From the NCBI GenBank assembly GCA_009746045.1, contig RPFO01000079.1, forward strand, positions 4,502,131 to 4,566,130: DNA of 64,000 nucleotides, written 5' to 3'. Source of the stretch: Mesostigma viride. Its lineage: Eukaryota; Streptophyta; Mesostigmatophyceae; Mesostigmatales; Mesostigmataceae. Shown here piece by piece: positions 45,362 through 56,023 of this stretch (position 1 is its first letter; the number at the start of each line of letters is the position of its first letter). A program made the translations under genes and the position numbers. Below the pieces are notes generated by a model, which was not told the DNA's origin, made no database searches, and worked only from the letters and a program-made list of their open reading frames with translations.

Positions 45362-46367
45362 GATTCGGCATTAATTAATTAATTAATTAGGAACATAACT
45401 CCGTTGGGAGTATATGTAGCACATAGCCCTGAGAAGGGGCATATGGGCCTATAATACATTCTAAGCTACTTCCTGCAAGGGTGGGAATGTAAACAACACT
45501 TGCTCTAGGTGCACCAGGGCACCCGCACCCTCATGGTCTATCACGCTATGCCCGGGTAAGGGGGGAGCATGCCTGTGAGGGGGAAGATCATCATGGCTAT
45601 ACAAGAGCTGTGGCATGGCTTCTCAGCAGAGAGTGACTCCCTGCATGGGCACAACATTACTAAATAAGGCTATGCATCGTCTGGAGTGTGGCACATCATA
45701 GGCACACATGTACATGATTAAATAAAGCGCGGGGCTTAGCTGGGATAGTGCCTCTAGGAGGCGTACATGTACATGGCCACGGTCTATCTATTCTGCACTA
45801 CTACTGCTGTATTCCCCTAAGCTGGGGCGTCTGGAGTCGCTGGGGCCGCGGGGGGGGGGGTCGCCTGCCAGGGCTTGTGGCCGACGTAGATGGCCGCCCC
45901 CTTCCAGTACACCGGCTGCCCCGCCTTGGTCTGCCGGAGCTCGAGGTAGGTCGGCCATAGCTCCCGTCGCCGTTGTTGCTGCGCCAGGGTCAAGTCGTCA
46001 TCAAGGGTGAAGAGAGTCTTCTCGAGCCGCTTGCGGCGTCTGAGAAAAGAAATCTTGTCCGCCGGGGTCTTAAAGGTGAGGAGGAGCGGGGGCGGCCCTG
46101 CCTTACCCCGCGCGCGGGGAAGGCGGTGGGCAGCCAGCTCTATCTCACCGTTAAGGCCCATGCGACCAAGGATTTCTCTCTCAAACGCACGCAAAAGCTT
46201 CTCGGAATTCTCACCTTCCTCCATCTTGAAGTTCTTGACAATGACGTTGAGGCTGCGCTTGGCGAGCTCGGCCTCCTCGCGGAGGTCAAGCGTCTGCCGT
46301 TGAAGCTGGGCTGCGACGGCGGAGGTGGTGGAGGTGGTATGTTGCTTAAGCATGTCCGATTCGGCAT
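45362..46367 (-). mobile_element. 5'-truncated ORF1-only retroelement nested in the RT relic
   Basis: GATTCGGCAT is present at 45,362-45,371 and 46,358-46,367, a 10-bp duplication. Between these, on the minus strand, are the 3' two thirds of an ORF1 frame, a 3' UTR, the hairpin ACTCCCAACGGAG (about 45,399-45,410), and an AATT tail (about 45,371-45,389). ORF2 is missing, as in the other two ORF1 elements. Confidence 0.75.
45817..46357 (-). pseudogene. LINE-type ORF1 (second subfamily), 5'-truncated
   Basis: About 180 codons in one open frame starting near MLKQHTTSTT. A helical segment (QRQTLDLREEAELAKRSLN) precedes IVKNFKMEEGENSEKLL, then RARGKAGPPPLLLTF, FLRRRKRL, LDDDLTLAQQQRRREL and YWKGAAIYVGHKPW. 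This corresponds to the RNA-binding and C-terminal domains of ORF1 proteins. The apparent longer frame (to 46,506) runs into flanking DNA across the duplicated target. In contrast to the other ORF1 copies, this stretch has no frameshift, so it is the youngest or best preserved one. Confidence 0.75.
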
Positions 46368-48051
46368 ATCTCTGCGATTCCAGCGGCACCGGAACGAGTT
46401 CATTCCGACGAGTATCAAGAAAGTTATGGCGTTCCGACTTCCCGGTCGCGCGCGAGCGCGAGCCGGCTGTTCTTCTAAGTCGGACGTGAATATTTGCCGA
46501 CGACATATGGGGTCGACAGTAATTCCTGGGCTGACAGGAATTAGGTGCTGTACCTACGACGGTATTGGATTAATACGTCGTACGCAGGAAATAGGAACCT
46601 TAACCTGTGGTCTGTTGGTACCGCAGGCTTAGTCCTGGACTTCTAGGTGCAGATGCAATAGTCACTGTGGACTGTGCTCTGTAGTCACTGTGCCTGTATG
46701 GCAGACCTACTGTATAGGAGTTGGGCGCTGTACAGGTAGTGAATACTGTACCGGGGGTGTTATTACTGAGCAGGCCTCCTAGGCTGCTCAGGACTAGCAA
46801 GCACAGTGCACAAGTATATAAACAATAGGCCAGTGCCAAATGGGCATCTCTTGCGAGCCCGCCTCACGTGTTGTGCCTTGACTTGGCAAACGCGTGTACA
46901 AGCCTCAAGTGTGTGAGCGCTGTAAACATTATCCGATTTTAACAAAGCTCCGTTTCCAACCATATCACACATTGCTGCATTGCAACCATATCCTTCACAT
47001 TGCGTGTGCTAAGAAGCTTAACTGCGGGTGTCCACAGCGTTTGCCGTGTCAGGAAGCATGCTCGATCCCCAGTAGTTTGAAGCGATGACGGAACGGTACC
47101 TCAGTCCTGTCGAGCAGCCGCGGGCAACTGGTAGCACCAATTACCATCTATGCGCATGACACACAAGTACTTACTTATGTGGGTTATTAACCCGTGTTAG
47201 AACGCGATATATAGCGTTGTAAGCTTTTTTTAGAACGCGTATAGCACCTAAGGAAATTTTTTTTTCATGGTCATGTATATACTTTCCTGAAAGCCCATAA
47301 ATCAAAGGATTTTTTGAGCTACTCAGACCTACAAAATGCTTGTTCATTAGAGAGATACACTGGTTTGAATACAGGGGGGTCTGACCGTGACCGCGATTTC
47401 TTGACCCTAGGTCACAAGTCATGTGCTTATTCACAAATGGTTCATGAAAAAAATCTGGCTTCTTGCACGAGCTATGGGCAACATATGCAGGCTCTGTGAA
47501 ACAAAACTCAGGCCCATTGGGCCACTGGAGCTATTTTTCATTAGCATCACAATTACAACGCAGTACAACGCAGTGGGAAACATGAGAGCCCTTCACAACA
47601 TTACGCAACGACACGAGCCCCATAAACGGGGCCATAGTGAGCTTGGAGGGTCAAAACGTTGAAAACAGGTGTTGTATAAGTTATACTGCATCAAACATGA
47701 ATCAAACATCATGACTGGATGACCTAATATGACTGAATCAGGCAGCCATAGCAAAAGCATCATCCACTCTCACAACGTGTTGAGCACATGCCTCGTGGGA
47801 AGGGAGGTGTTGGGTTTTCATTCCATAACGCGTGCAATACTGAAAGAAAGAGGAACGTGTAATGCAAGGCTTGGATAGGTTGAGTGATCCATGAGCTCAC
47901 ATGCAGGCAAAGATGACGCTGGAATGCATGCTAGCAAATGGTGGCAAGATGCTAACAACACATGATTATACACCATGATTATGGGCACCTAGCTGATCTT
48001 CTTGCACAATCAACGCAGTATAAACCATCAACATCCAATCCTCACGATATA
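46368..48051. other. Flank and unique DNA, no supported gene
   Basis: 46,368-46,506 extends the RT relic side. A short LINE-end match (CGCATGACACACAAGTACTT) lies at 47,153-47,178. Otherwise I see no gene. Confidence 0.4.
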
Positions 48052-48636
48052 TGAGTTAACGTAAAGGATTTACGTTAGATGGATAGAGATTGTTACGCTC
48101 TTTCCAACGGCACCTTGAACGCCTCATTTGGTTAAGGAACGTAAAAGTTATGACGTTTCCTAGGCTGTGCCGACAGTACCCGGCGCGCCACTGTGGGCGC
48201 GTACGGACACAGGATGTACAAGTGTCACTTTGATAGTCCGCAGGACGTTGACAGGACTTGTACAGGACTTGATGGTCAATTGATAGGTAGGCGCACTGTA
48301 GCGCGCCAGGACCTATGAGACAATTGATGCTGACTAGTGTACGGATAGGTCCACAGGACTAGCCGTATGGACAATTGATAGATCTGCGCGCCAAAGGCGT
48401 GCCAGAGTCTGTGTAATCAATTGATTGACAGTTCAGCTGTGACAGTGCAGCTGAATACTTGGACGCGTCCCTAGCAAGCTATATGAGTGACTTGGTCACA
48501 CCGGGACGCTAGTTCTTGCGTGCACGTTCTCTTGGCACTGCGACTCTGTCGCCTGTGCTGCGTGCAGTCTTGGAAGTGACGTGACTTACGTCTGTGTTTC
48601 CTGATTATTAATAAAGGCAACTTCCTGCAAGAACCA
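48052..48636 (+). repeat. 5' LTR
   Basis: It starts TGAGTTAACG (the 3' LTR has TGGAGTTAACG), has an AATAAA at about 48,610, and ends AAGAACCA. Several CAATTGAT-type motifs occur in the middle. Confidence 0.8.
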
Positions 48637-48652
48637 TGGCGGAATTCGTGGC
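48637..48652 (+). promoter_or_regulatory. Probable primer binding site
   Basis: TGGCGGAATTCGTGGC directly follows the LTR-terminal CA. TGG complements the CCA end of a tRNA. I cannot name the tRNA. Confidence 0.55.
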
Positions 48653-48694
48653 ATTCTTACCCTCACAACTCGTATTACACGCTCTGTCAAAAAG

Positions 48695-49405
48695 ATGCCA
48701 AATTCGGAAGAATTTCGGATTCCGGACGATGAGGAAATAGCCGCTCCGCCGGCTGGTTCTTCGTCAAGACCGACGGTGCCGTCGTGGCAGCAATTGCTCG
48801 ACGAAGTAACGGTCTCGCTCGACGAGCTTCATCGTCAGCAGCGTGCAGCTCACGCATTGCTCGGGGATAACCCCGAGGACCCCGATTTGCCAGCACTGGT
48901 GCCGGCAATCCGCAACCTGTTGGACCAGATTCGAAACATTTTATCGACATTTACGGTCCAGGTGCGGGGAGGTTTGCGGTCGGTGACCGAAGTCACGACT
49001 GCCATTGAGGAGTTGGACAACGTCCTCTCTTCACTCACCGGTTACCAGAGAAACCTGCAAAACTGGGCATCGCTACGCACGGGGGGCGCGCCGGCGGTGT
49101 CAACAAATTTGTTTCAAGATCTTGCGCTGTTATCGCTGCTCACTCGCGGCGTACGCAGTCGCGAGCGCCAGGTTTTAATTAACCTGGTGGCATTTCTCGC
49201 CTCTGTGCGAGAGTGGATCCCCGCGGGGTGGGAATTATTGACGATCTTTACACATCCTCTGCGCCTCGTCGCGCGTCGGCGCGTCGCAACTTACGCGGCG
49301 GGGAGCACGCCGGTTTTAATTCATACCGGTGCAGGTCCGGAGCTGGATATGGAGGATCGTGAGTTCGTATACACGTACTGCGACTTCAGGGGCCTTGACT
49401 ACTAG
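48695..49405 (+). CDS. Accessory ORF upstream of gag, unknown function
   Basis: A clean 236-codon frame starting MPNSEEFRIPDDEEIAAPP, 58 bp after the primer binding site. After a Pro/Ser-rich start, residues about 30-130 look helical (LLDEVTVSLDELHRQQRA, then IRNLLDQIRNILSTF and TTAIEELDNVLSSLTGYQ). A hydrophobic segment with FLASVREWIPAGWELL follows near residue 190. No known domain is recognised. It has no frameshift, while gag and pol do. Known Copia elements usually start with gag, so this may be an extra protein, or a separate N-terminal part of gag expressed from its own start. The ORF ends at 49,405 and gag begins at 49,576. Confidence 0.65.
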   Translation: MPNSEEFRIPDDEEIAAPPAGSSSRPTVPSWQQLLDEVTVSLDELHRQQRAAHALLGDNPEDPDLPALVPAIRNLLDQIRNILSTFTVQVRGGLRSVTEVTTAIEELDNVLSSLTGYQRNLQNWASLRTGGAPAVSTNLFQDLALLSLLTRGVRSRERQVLINLVAFLASVREWIPAGWELLTIFTHPLRLVARRRVATYAAGSTPVLIHTGAGPELDMEDREFVYTYCDFRGLDY

Positions 49406-49575
49406 TCGGCCTAATTTTCTTCTGCAGTACTCGTCGACATTTTTTTTGTCGAATTTTCAGCGGCAATTCGCGGGGCGGCAGCGACACCGGCGCAGGCGGC
49501 AGTGGCGACACAAAAATTTTGTACATATTTTCTGCTGCTTTGTTAAGGTGTTCTTTGAATAGCTGGTAGTGCAGG

Positions 49576-52400
49576 ATGGCTGAGGGACGCCGTAGCAAGG
49601 GTCCAGCCAGTGGGAATAATAATGGGGGTGCTGGTAGTGGAACCGCTCACGTAGATGACGTGGGGCTTACCGGAGAGATTACCAACCTTCCTCACAATAT
49701 TAATAATGCACAAGCTATTCATGGCTTTGATCTTACCACACAGGGTCTTTTAATTGTCAATCAGTTGCAGCCTGTAACCTCAGACTCCAAGCCTAAGCAG
49801 GCTGAAGAGTTTGTGGAGGGATTGGAAGGGTTCCCTAGCTTGTACGGTGGTACAAATTACTATCAAATCTGGATAGGCAGTAGCACTTTTGGCAAGTGTA
49901 CTGACCAGATTAACCCCTAAATGGTCTGGCTGCCGATTTTCCGCCTAAAACTGAGTTACAGCCGACACGTCGGCCCCTTCTCGGGGGACCAAATGCCGCG
50001 AAAACTATTGAGAATTAGGAAACGTTTAGCTGAGAAGATCGAAAGTTTATAATTTTCCTCACAGCATGGTACTAGGGTTCGCATACTTCTGACAAAGTTA
50101 TAGAGGTGTTCTGGCCGGTCAAAGTACAAGGGGTCAGGGTACTTTTTCACGTAGAACGTGCATTCCGGAAAACGACGACCTGGCCATGGCGGCTTGCGCC
50201 CACGCATGGCATTTACGTTTTCGTTCGAATTTTCTGACCAAACTCAGGAAATTGATTTTATACGTCCTAAAGATGATACAGGCCAATTTTTGGTTCGCGG
50301 GAATGCCATTTGATAGGTGTCGGCAGCGTTCTTGCTGGAAAAAACTGCGATCAGGCCGGACGATAGAAACGTTGACAGCAATAACTTTCCGGCGTATTTT
50401 AAAGGATATATCGGTTTCTTTGTACTTTTTATGATGATTTGTAGTCGTAAACGTGCAAGGGTGGCCAGAAATCGTCGAATCTAGCGACCATGCTGCACAA
50501 CTTTGGTGTGCCGAAATGCGCCATTTTGCGGCCACCGCCTGGGCCAAGGTAATGCCAGCCATGCCAGGTAAAGCTGAGTTATCGTTTTCCTATCGATGTT
50601 TGACGTTTATATATACGTTCTAGCTTGTGTAGCACATTCTTTTTGCATTATTCATGCTCTTTCTTGACCATGGCCTGGCCCCTTCCTAAAACACCATTCT
50701 TAGATGCTTCCCTCAGTCAGTTGACCTGCCATAGTGTGATGGTGATAAGTTTTAGAGGCTGTATGGGTTTGAATACCTCCATATATGTTTGTTATACATT
50801 TCCCACACACATATTGCATGAGTGTGAGGCAGTTGGCTGGTCTCTGTGGCATCATCAAGCATGTACCCGGTGAGTAGAAGCTTCCCATTGTCAGCATGTG
50901 CCACCAGGTGTGCTGGCCATCACCTGGCAAGCTATAGCAGCTTAGGCCTAGTTTATCCTTGCTAGGGCAAGCTGAAATAGGCTTAAAATCACTAGTTTGT
51001 TGGTGGCTGCCTCCTAGAATGCATGCCTTGCGTAGGGTATCCGTACCACGTTACCTACGTGCATGGACAAGGTGGCACCTGCACATAGGTGCCATGTAAG
51101 GGCAGTGTGATGATGCAGTTATGTTTCCCCATCATTGTGGAAGGGAAATGTATTGTGTGGCATGGTTGGGGGACATTTTTAGTAGGTATTAGTAGGTAGT
51201 ATGCCCACCCCTACCCCTTTGGTTGCTTTTTACCAACGGTACCCCTATGGGCTGTACTGGGTGTAACTGCTGGTATACCCACCCAAATGATGACCCCAAT
51301 GGCTCAAACTGTTCAGCAACTAATTGTTTATCATCCCTGAAGTGGTAGGTGCCTAGCTCTTACAACATAATTCAAAATGCACATTCTACCAAAAATGAAA
51401 ACGCTCGTCTTGACCCCCCTGACTTTGACGGCAGTTATACATGGCCTACCCTGCATATATGTAAGGTTGTGATATACCAACCCGAAGGGCAACTCATGGA
51501 CATGCTTGGCCCCCAAGGACAGCCATTGGATATGGGTGGGTTGGATGGCATCTGGTTTGCAAAATTGTGAAGTTACAGCCGATGCATCGGCAGTATTTCT
51601 GCCCATTTAGGGGTTAAGGACCTAACCAAAGAGTGCAAAAAGGCCAATAAAGCCTGGGCACTGTACGTGGCTGAGCTGAAGGAGCTGCTGGAAGACCAAC
51701 GAAAGAAGGTCGGCATCCATTGGCAGGACAAGTACCAAGGGTGGGAGGTTAAGGGGGACCTGATCCAGAACTTTCTCAACTATTGTAAGATGGTTGAGGA
51801 GGGCAGGGCTCACGGCTTTAATGTCGCTGATAACATAGCCCTAACCAACTGGCTCAAGGTTTCTGGGCTGGATAAGGCGACACGTGGCTCCTTAAAAGTC
51901 ATGTGTGCCCCACACTCTACCCTGAAGGCCTACAAGGTCATCATTAAACAAGCTCTCGAGGCAGAGGAGCTGTTTGAGGGTGGAGTGCCAGCAGTGAAGG
52001 CTACCCAGGCAGGCGGGCGTACCCAGGGTGGCTCCAAGACGTCTGAGGCTGACCGAAGCCAAGGAGGGCGTAGGGGCAACCATCACAAGCGCAAGGGAGA
52101 TCATTCACCTGATTCTGACATGGGAGGTCACACTCCAAGTCGGTGTTCAGGCGGGTGGGTGGTCAGCCCAAGCAGGGCAACGCGTCTGACAATGGGGGCA
52201 GTGGCCAGGGCAAGTCCAAGATACAATGCTACCTGTGCAAGGGGTGGGGGCACATCAAGAAGGAGTGTCCCAGCTTCAAGAAGTCCCAGGGCCAGGGCAG
52301 CAACAAGAATAACAACAACAACAACAAGAAGAACAACAACAAGTCCCAGGCAGGCCAGCCTTCAAAGGGCAGTCAGCAAGAAGACAACAAGGAGCAGTGA
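49576..52400 (+). pseudogene. Copia gag, split by a TTAA transposon and a frameshift
   Basis: The first part (49,576-49,911) begins MAEGRRSKGPASGNNNGG. The frame enters the TTAA element and stops at 49,920. It resumes at 51,614 with LTKECKKANKAWALYVAEL, and the two halves join in frame if one TTAA is counted once. The capsid-like region includes WQDKYQGWEVKGDLIQNF and NIALTNWLKVSGL. A frame change near 52,140 leads to the nucleocapsid zinc knuckle CYLCKGWGHIKKEC (C-x2-C-x4-H-x4-C) and an Asn/Lys-rich tail ending at 52,400. Gag would package the RNA in virus-like particles. As read the copy is broken twice. Confidence 0.8.
49914..51613 (+). mobile_element. TTAA-flanked (piggyBac-type) transposon, 1.70 kb, in gag
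   Basis: The inverted ends CCCCTAAATGG / CCATTTAGGGG are flanked by TTAA (49,910-49,913 and 51,614-51,617). The C-rich terminus directly after TTAA is typical of piggyBac. AGTTACAGCCGA repeats occur near both ends (about 49,953 and 51,573). The interior from about 50,110 to 51,210 is homologous to the 29.6-kb element, including the short MAFTF frame (50,208). No transposase is visible, so it is non-autonomous. Confidence 0.82.
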
Positions 52401-52541
52401 CTGTCTGAGGCAACCCCTACACACCTTAATTCACCCAAGGGGGAGGCCAGGTGCTCCAATGCAGATTTTATATCTGGGCAACAAGAGGGTGATCTCCAGG
52501 TTCAGTGTGGCCCCAGGTCACCTGGAGAGGTACAGGTTCCT

Positions 52542-54263
52542 ATGAAGACGTCCTTGACAGCTGGTGCAGCTGTAAGAATGTCTGACCCTATGCATCCTCG
52601 TGCTGGGCACGAGGGTGGACCTCTCATTTTGAGAGAAACCAATGTACAACCACAGAGGGGTGTGAAGGCCTCTGGTGGTATGCATGTGGTCCCTGCTGGC
52701 GGTCCAGGTGTTGGGCATGAGCAGGGTGACTCAGGCTCTGAGTCAGAACAGGATGGAAGTCAGCATGGTGATGCTGGACAACCTGACAGCACAGTCCTGA
52801 CTGTGCCAGGGACTGCTTCCTCTGTGTACCAGGAGTTGGGTGCCCGAATCCACAACATGTTTGGGCATGCCACTTCTCTGTCAAACAACTTTGCCTTCCG
52901 TATGGGCAGGGCACCCCTTCTTAAGGCGTGTCAGCAAGCTGCCTCACGGTGTAAGTGCCAGTTGTCCTCCAACAAGCCCAGGAAATCACATGCCAAAGCT
53001 CTACCTCAGAGCATTGGTGATCTGCAGTGTGATATCCAACACATCAGGGGCATGCAACTGTTGGTGTGCGTGGACAGGTACACGAAATACAAGGTGCTGG
53101 AGCATTTACCTTCTATGAAGAACAGGTACTTGCTGGCTGCCCTGCAGAATGTAAGAGCCAAGTTTCCTACCACAAGGATCCAGGTGGACATGCAGTTTCA
53201 GCATCTCAAGGGTGATCCTACCCTTCCTGAGTTGCTGGTTACACCTAGGGAGGCTCATGGGCAGCAGGGTGCTATCGAGAGGGCAATCCAGGAGGTCAAG
53301 AAATTGATCATCTCTGAAGACTGGGTACCCTTGTCTGCACCTGCACTTGTCAGGAGTGCATGGCTGAGGAACGTGGAGCAGCAGCTGAACAGCAGGGTTA
53401 ACTTCTACTATGATGGAGTTGCTGTCAGCCCAATGGGTCTATATCATGGCCTGTGCCCACCACATGTGCTGGAGGGCTGGAAACATGCTGCACATGTCAC
53501 CTTTGCCAAGCTGAGGGAGAAGGACCGGGGTTGGAAGATGCTGGAGCCACAAGTGGGTCAGAAGGTCCTAGCTTGGAAGGAACCTAGCCTTTATGGCAAA
53601 CGTGGTAGCTGGAGTCCTGGGGTGGTTACCCAGGTTGATGAAGCTAGCCACGCATGCTTGGTCAGCATGGAGGACGAACCAAAGCATGTACACCGGCTGA
53701 GTTGGTCATATGTCAAGCCTAACCTGATGAATGAGGGCAGTCAGGCACAAGGCTCACAGGATCTGCAGGATTTTCAGGTCCCAGGTGACATCACTGACGC
53801 AACGACCACATCTGTTGCAGGGGAATCTGTCAGCCCTGGCCAGGTTGCAGAGGTACTTGTTGAACAGGCTGCAAGGTCAACAGCTGGGGAGTCAACTGTC
53901 AAGCCCAAGGCACTAACCAAGCCCAGGGGGACAAGTTTGGCTGGATTGATTGGGGCTCTACAAAGGGCCAAGAAGCAGCCCAAGGTAGCCAAGCTCAGGT
54001 GGCATGGCAATCTGGGGCTGGACACTGCCTTAGAGGTAGACACTAATTCTCAGGTTTCCATCATTGGGACCAGGGCTGCAGCAGGGTACAGCATGTCTGA
54101 ACCCAGCTATCAGTTTGTGTCTGACTTCAGTGGCGGGGTACACGTGAAGGTACTGGGTGAGGTATTCATTCCTATCCTTGGACAGGACACTGCTTTTTGT
54201 GTCTTGGAGGGCTATCAAGGACCTGCTCTTCTGGGGCAGAATTTCCTATGCCAGGATGGGTAG
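52542..54263 (+). CDS. Copia pol part 1: integrase followed by protease-like domain
   Basis: A 573-codon frame. The integrase has a zinc-binding-like IHNMFGH...CKCQ region (about residues 100-145), then the catalytic triad: Asp in LQCDIQHIRGM, Asp in IQVDMQF, and Glu in QQGAIERAIQEV about 30 residues later. A C-terminal SH3-like VGQKVLAWKEPSLYGKRG segment follows. Residues about 500-570 look like a retropepsin: LEVDTNSQVSIIG (Asp-Thr-Asn where Asp-Thr-Gly is usual) and, near the end, GPALLGQNFL. The usual Copia order places protease before integrase; here it comes after. The frame ends at a GGG run, where a one-base change would continue into the RT frame. The protease may be inactive because of the Asn. 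Confidence 0.8.
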   Translation: MKTSLTAGAAVRMSDPMHPRAGHEGGPLILRETNVQPQRGVKASGGMHVVPAGGPGVGHEQGDSGSESEQDGSQHGDAGQPDSTVLTVPGTASSVYQELGARIHNMFGHATSLSNNFAFRMGRAPLLKACQQAASRCKCQLSSNKPRKSHAKALPQSIGDLQCDIQHIRGMQLLVCVDRYTKYKVLEHLPSMKNRYLLAALQNVRAKFPTTRIQVDMQFQHLKGDPTLPELLVTPREAHGQQGAIERAIQEVKKLIISEDWVPLSAPALVRSAWLRNVEQQLNSRVNFYYDGVAVSPMGLYHGLCPPHVLEGWKHAAHVTFAKLREKDRGWKMLEPQVGQKVLAWKEPSLYGKRGSWSPGVVTQVDEASHACLVSMEDEPKHVHRLSWSYVKPNLMNEGSQAQGSQDLQDFQVPGDITDATTTSVAGESVSPGQVAEVLVEQAARSTAGESTVKPKALTKPRGTSLAGLIGALQRAKKQPKVAKLRWHGNLGLDTALEVDTNSQVSIIGTRAAAGYSMSEPSYQFVSDFSGGVHVKVLGEVFIPILGQDTAFCVLEGYQGPALLGQNFLCQDG

Positions 54264-55305
54264 TGATCACGTCCTCTCTCCTGACTAAGGAAGGGGCTGG
54301 TCAGGTCCCACTGATTAATTTCAGGACCACTCACCTATCACGTGCAGTAACCAGGTCGGTTAAGCGTGTGCAAGTGTGCCAGGGGCAGGAGCCCTTGGTT
54401 GATGACCTCATACTGCCAGCTGCTAGTCATCCAAGCAGTTTGGGCATTGGTCCTCACTCACTTGCTGGACACAGCCCTATCAACTACCAAGGCCTGGTGA
54501 AGCTCATGTCCTCTCCCATTATGTGTCCCCAGGTCACACTGGGTCTGATTAAATCTGGGGAGGACTGGATCTCCAAGAAATGCGTGGAACCTGTCAATGA
54601 CCTGCCTCCTGCACGACGTCTACTCAAGCTCAAGTTTGTCATCAAGATGAAGGAGGTGGACGGGGTCAAGGTACCACATGTCAGGCCAGTGCTGAATGAG
54701 TTCAAGGGTACTGGTGAGTGCACTGCTGAGGAGTTGTATACCCCTGGCATGCTGCATGATACTTGGAGGCTGCTGCTGTGTGTATTTCTAGGCCTTCTCA
54801 ACAAGGGCTTGGACTATGGCTCAGTGGTGGTAGACTTCAAGAGGGCATTTCTGGAGGGGATGCAGATGTGGCACAGGAAAAGTGGGAGGGCAAGACGCCT
54901 TTCTATGTTAGGGTGCCTGCTGTATGGAAAAGGGACATCCACACGGAGTTCCTTAAAATCCTCAAGGGCCTGGAGGGCCTGAGGTCAAGTCCAATAATCT
55001 GGAGGGAGACTCTCAACCGTTTCCTGAAGGAGCATTGCAACTTGAAGGTCTCTCCTGTAGACCCCTGTCTGTTTCTGGGGCAATGGGAAGGCCTGCCAGT
55101 GTATGCTTCGCTGCACGGGGATGACCTACATCTGATAGCTCCCACGTCGTGGCTTAAGGAGCTGATCTCCATCATTAAGTCCAAGTTTCCTCTGGGTAGG
55201 GAGCAATGGCAGGTGGAGAATGAGCCTCTGCTGTTTGTGGGCATGGAGGCCACACTGGTGAAGAAGAAGGGGGGAGTGGCGTATGCTGCTGGTGGGGGGC
55301 AATGA
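54263..55305 (+). pseudogene. Copia pol part 2: reverse transcriptase (two frames)
   Basis: The first stretch (to about 54,870) reads WISKKCVEPVNDLPPARR, LKFVIKMKEVDG and then VVVDFKRAFLEG, the first catalytic Asp of a Copia-like RT. At the GGGG after LEG the frame changes to DADVAQEKWEGKTPFYV, GLEGLRSSPIIWRETL, VSPVDPCLFLGQ, and YASLHGDDLHLIA, where HGDD replaces the usual YVDD. PLLFVGMEA follows. The frame ends at 55,305 in a run of six G. All expected RT blocks are present in order, so the enzyme would be complete if the two G-run indels were base-call errors. Confidence 0.82.
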
Positions 55306-56023
55306 TTATCAAGAGACCCTCATTAGCAAGCTTCCTCCAACCATCACACAGGCACTGTGTCCCATGGTGAGGGGCATGGTTGCTTGGGTGGCAGGCATTT
55401 CCAGGCCAGACCTTATGGTCATAGCCAGGTTGCCTGATGACATGCTGGAGCTAGGGTCTGCCAAGGTGGCTGATCAGGTCAGGGCTTCATCTGGCATTCT
55501 GTTGTCTGCAGTGGATTTATCACAACCCATTTGCATGGAGCTGTATGTGGATAGCTCAATGGACAGCAGGCAGGTCTCCAAGGTCAGGGGCAGGGCTGCA
55601 GGGCTCTTTGTGCTCAGACAGGAAGGCCTGGGGAGTTTGGTGAGCTGGTTTAGTCGCCTGCACAAACGGGTGGCTGTCAGCAGTGATGTGGCAGAATGCA
55701 GGGCTATTTGTGAAGGCATTCACACAAGCCTTTATCTGAAGGAGTTGCTTCATCAGATGACTTCTAACACTCCTTGGCCACTTCAGGTTACCACTCTTCT
55801 AAAAACAGACTCCATGGGGATGGTGCAGTTTGTGCACAGGCAGATGGCCAGAAGTAGGGACTTGGATTATCTCCTTCTTAAGGAGTTGTCCTCCTTGGCC
55901 AATATTGAGCATATCCCTGGGGTTGACAATCCTGCTGATGCTTTGACCAAGCTAGTGCAGAAGGCAGCAGTGCAATACAAGGTTCTTCAGTCTCTGATGG
56001 ACCCATCTCAGCAAGCTGTCTAA
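55283..56023 (+). CDS. Copia pol part 3: RNase H
   Basis: A 246-codon frame with the Copia RNase H pattern: ISRPDLMVIARL, ELYVDSSMDSRQ (Asp), GRAAGLFVLRQEGLGSLVSW, VAVSSDVAECRAICEGI (Glu), LLKTDSMGMVQF (Asp), HIPGVDNPADALTK (Asp) and a stop at 56,023. The protein degrades RNA in the RNA-DNA hybrid during replication. It overlaps the RT frame by 23 bp because of the G-run frame change. Confidence 0.82.
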   Translation: MLLVGGNDYQETLISKLPPTITQALCPMVRGMVAWVAGISRPDLMVIARLPDDMLELGSAKVADQVRASSGILLSAVDLSQPICMELYVDSSMDSRQVSKVRGRAAGLFVLRQEGLGSLVSWFSRLHKRVAVSSDVAECRAICEGIHTSLYLKELLHQMTSNTPWPLQVTTLLKTDSMGMVQFVHRQMARSRDLDYLLLKELSSLANIEHIPGVDNPADALTKLVQKAAVQYKVLQSLMDPSQQAV

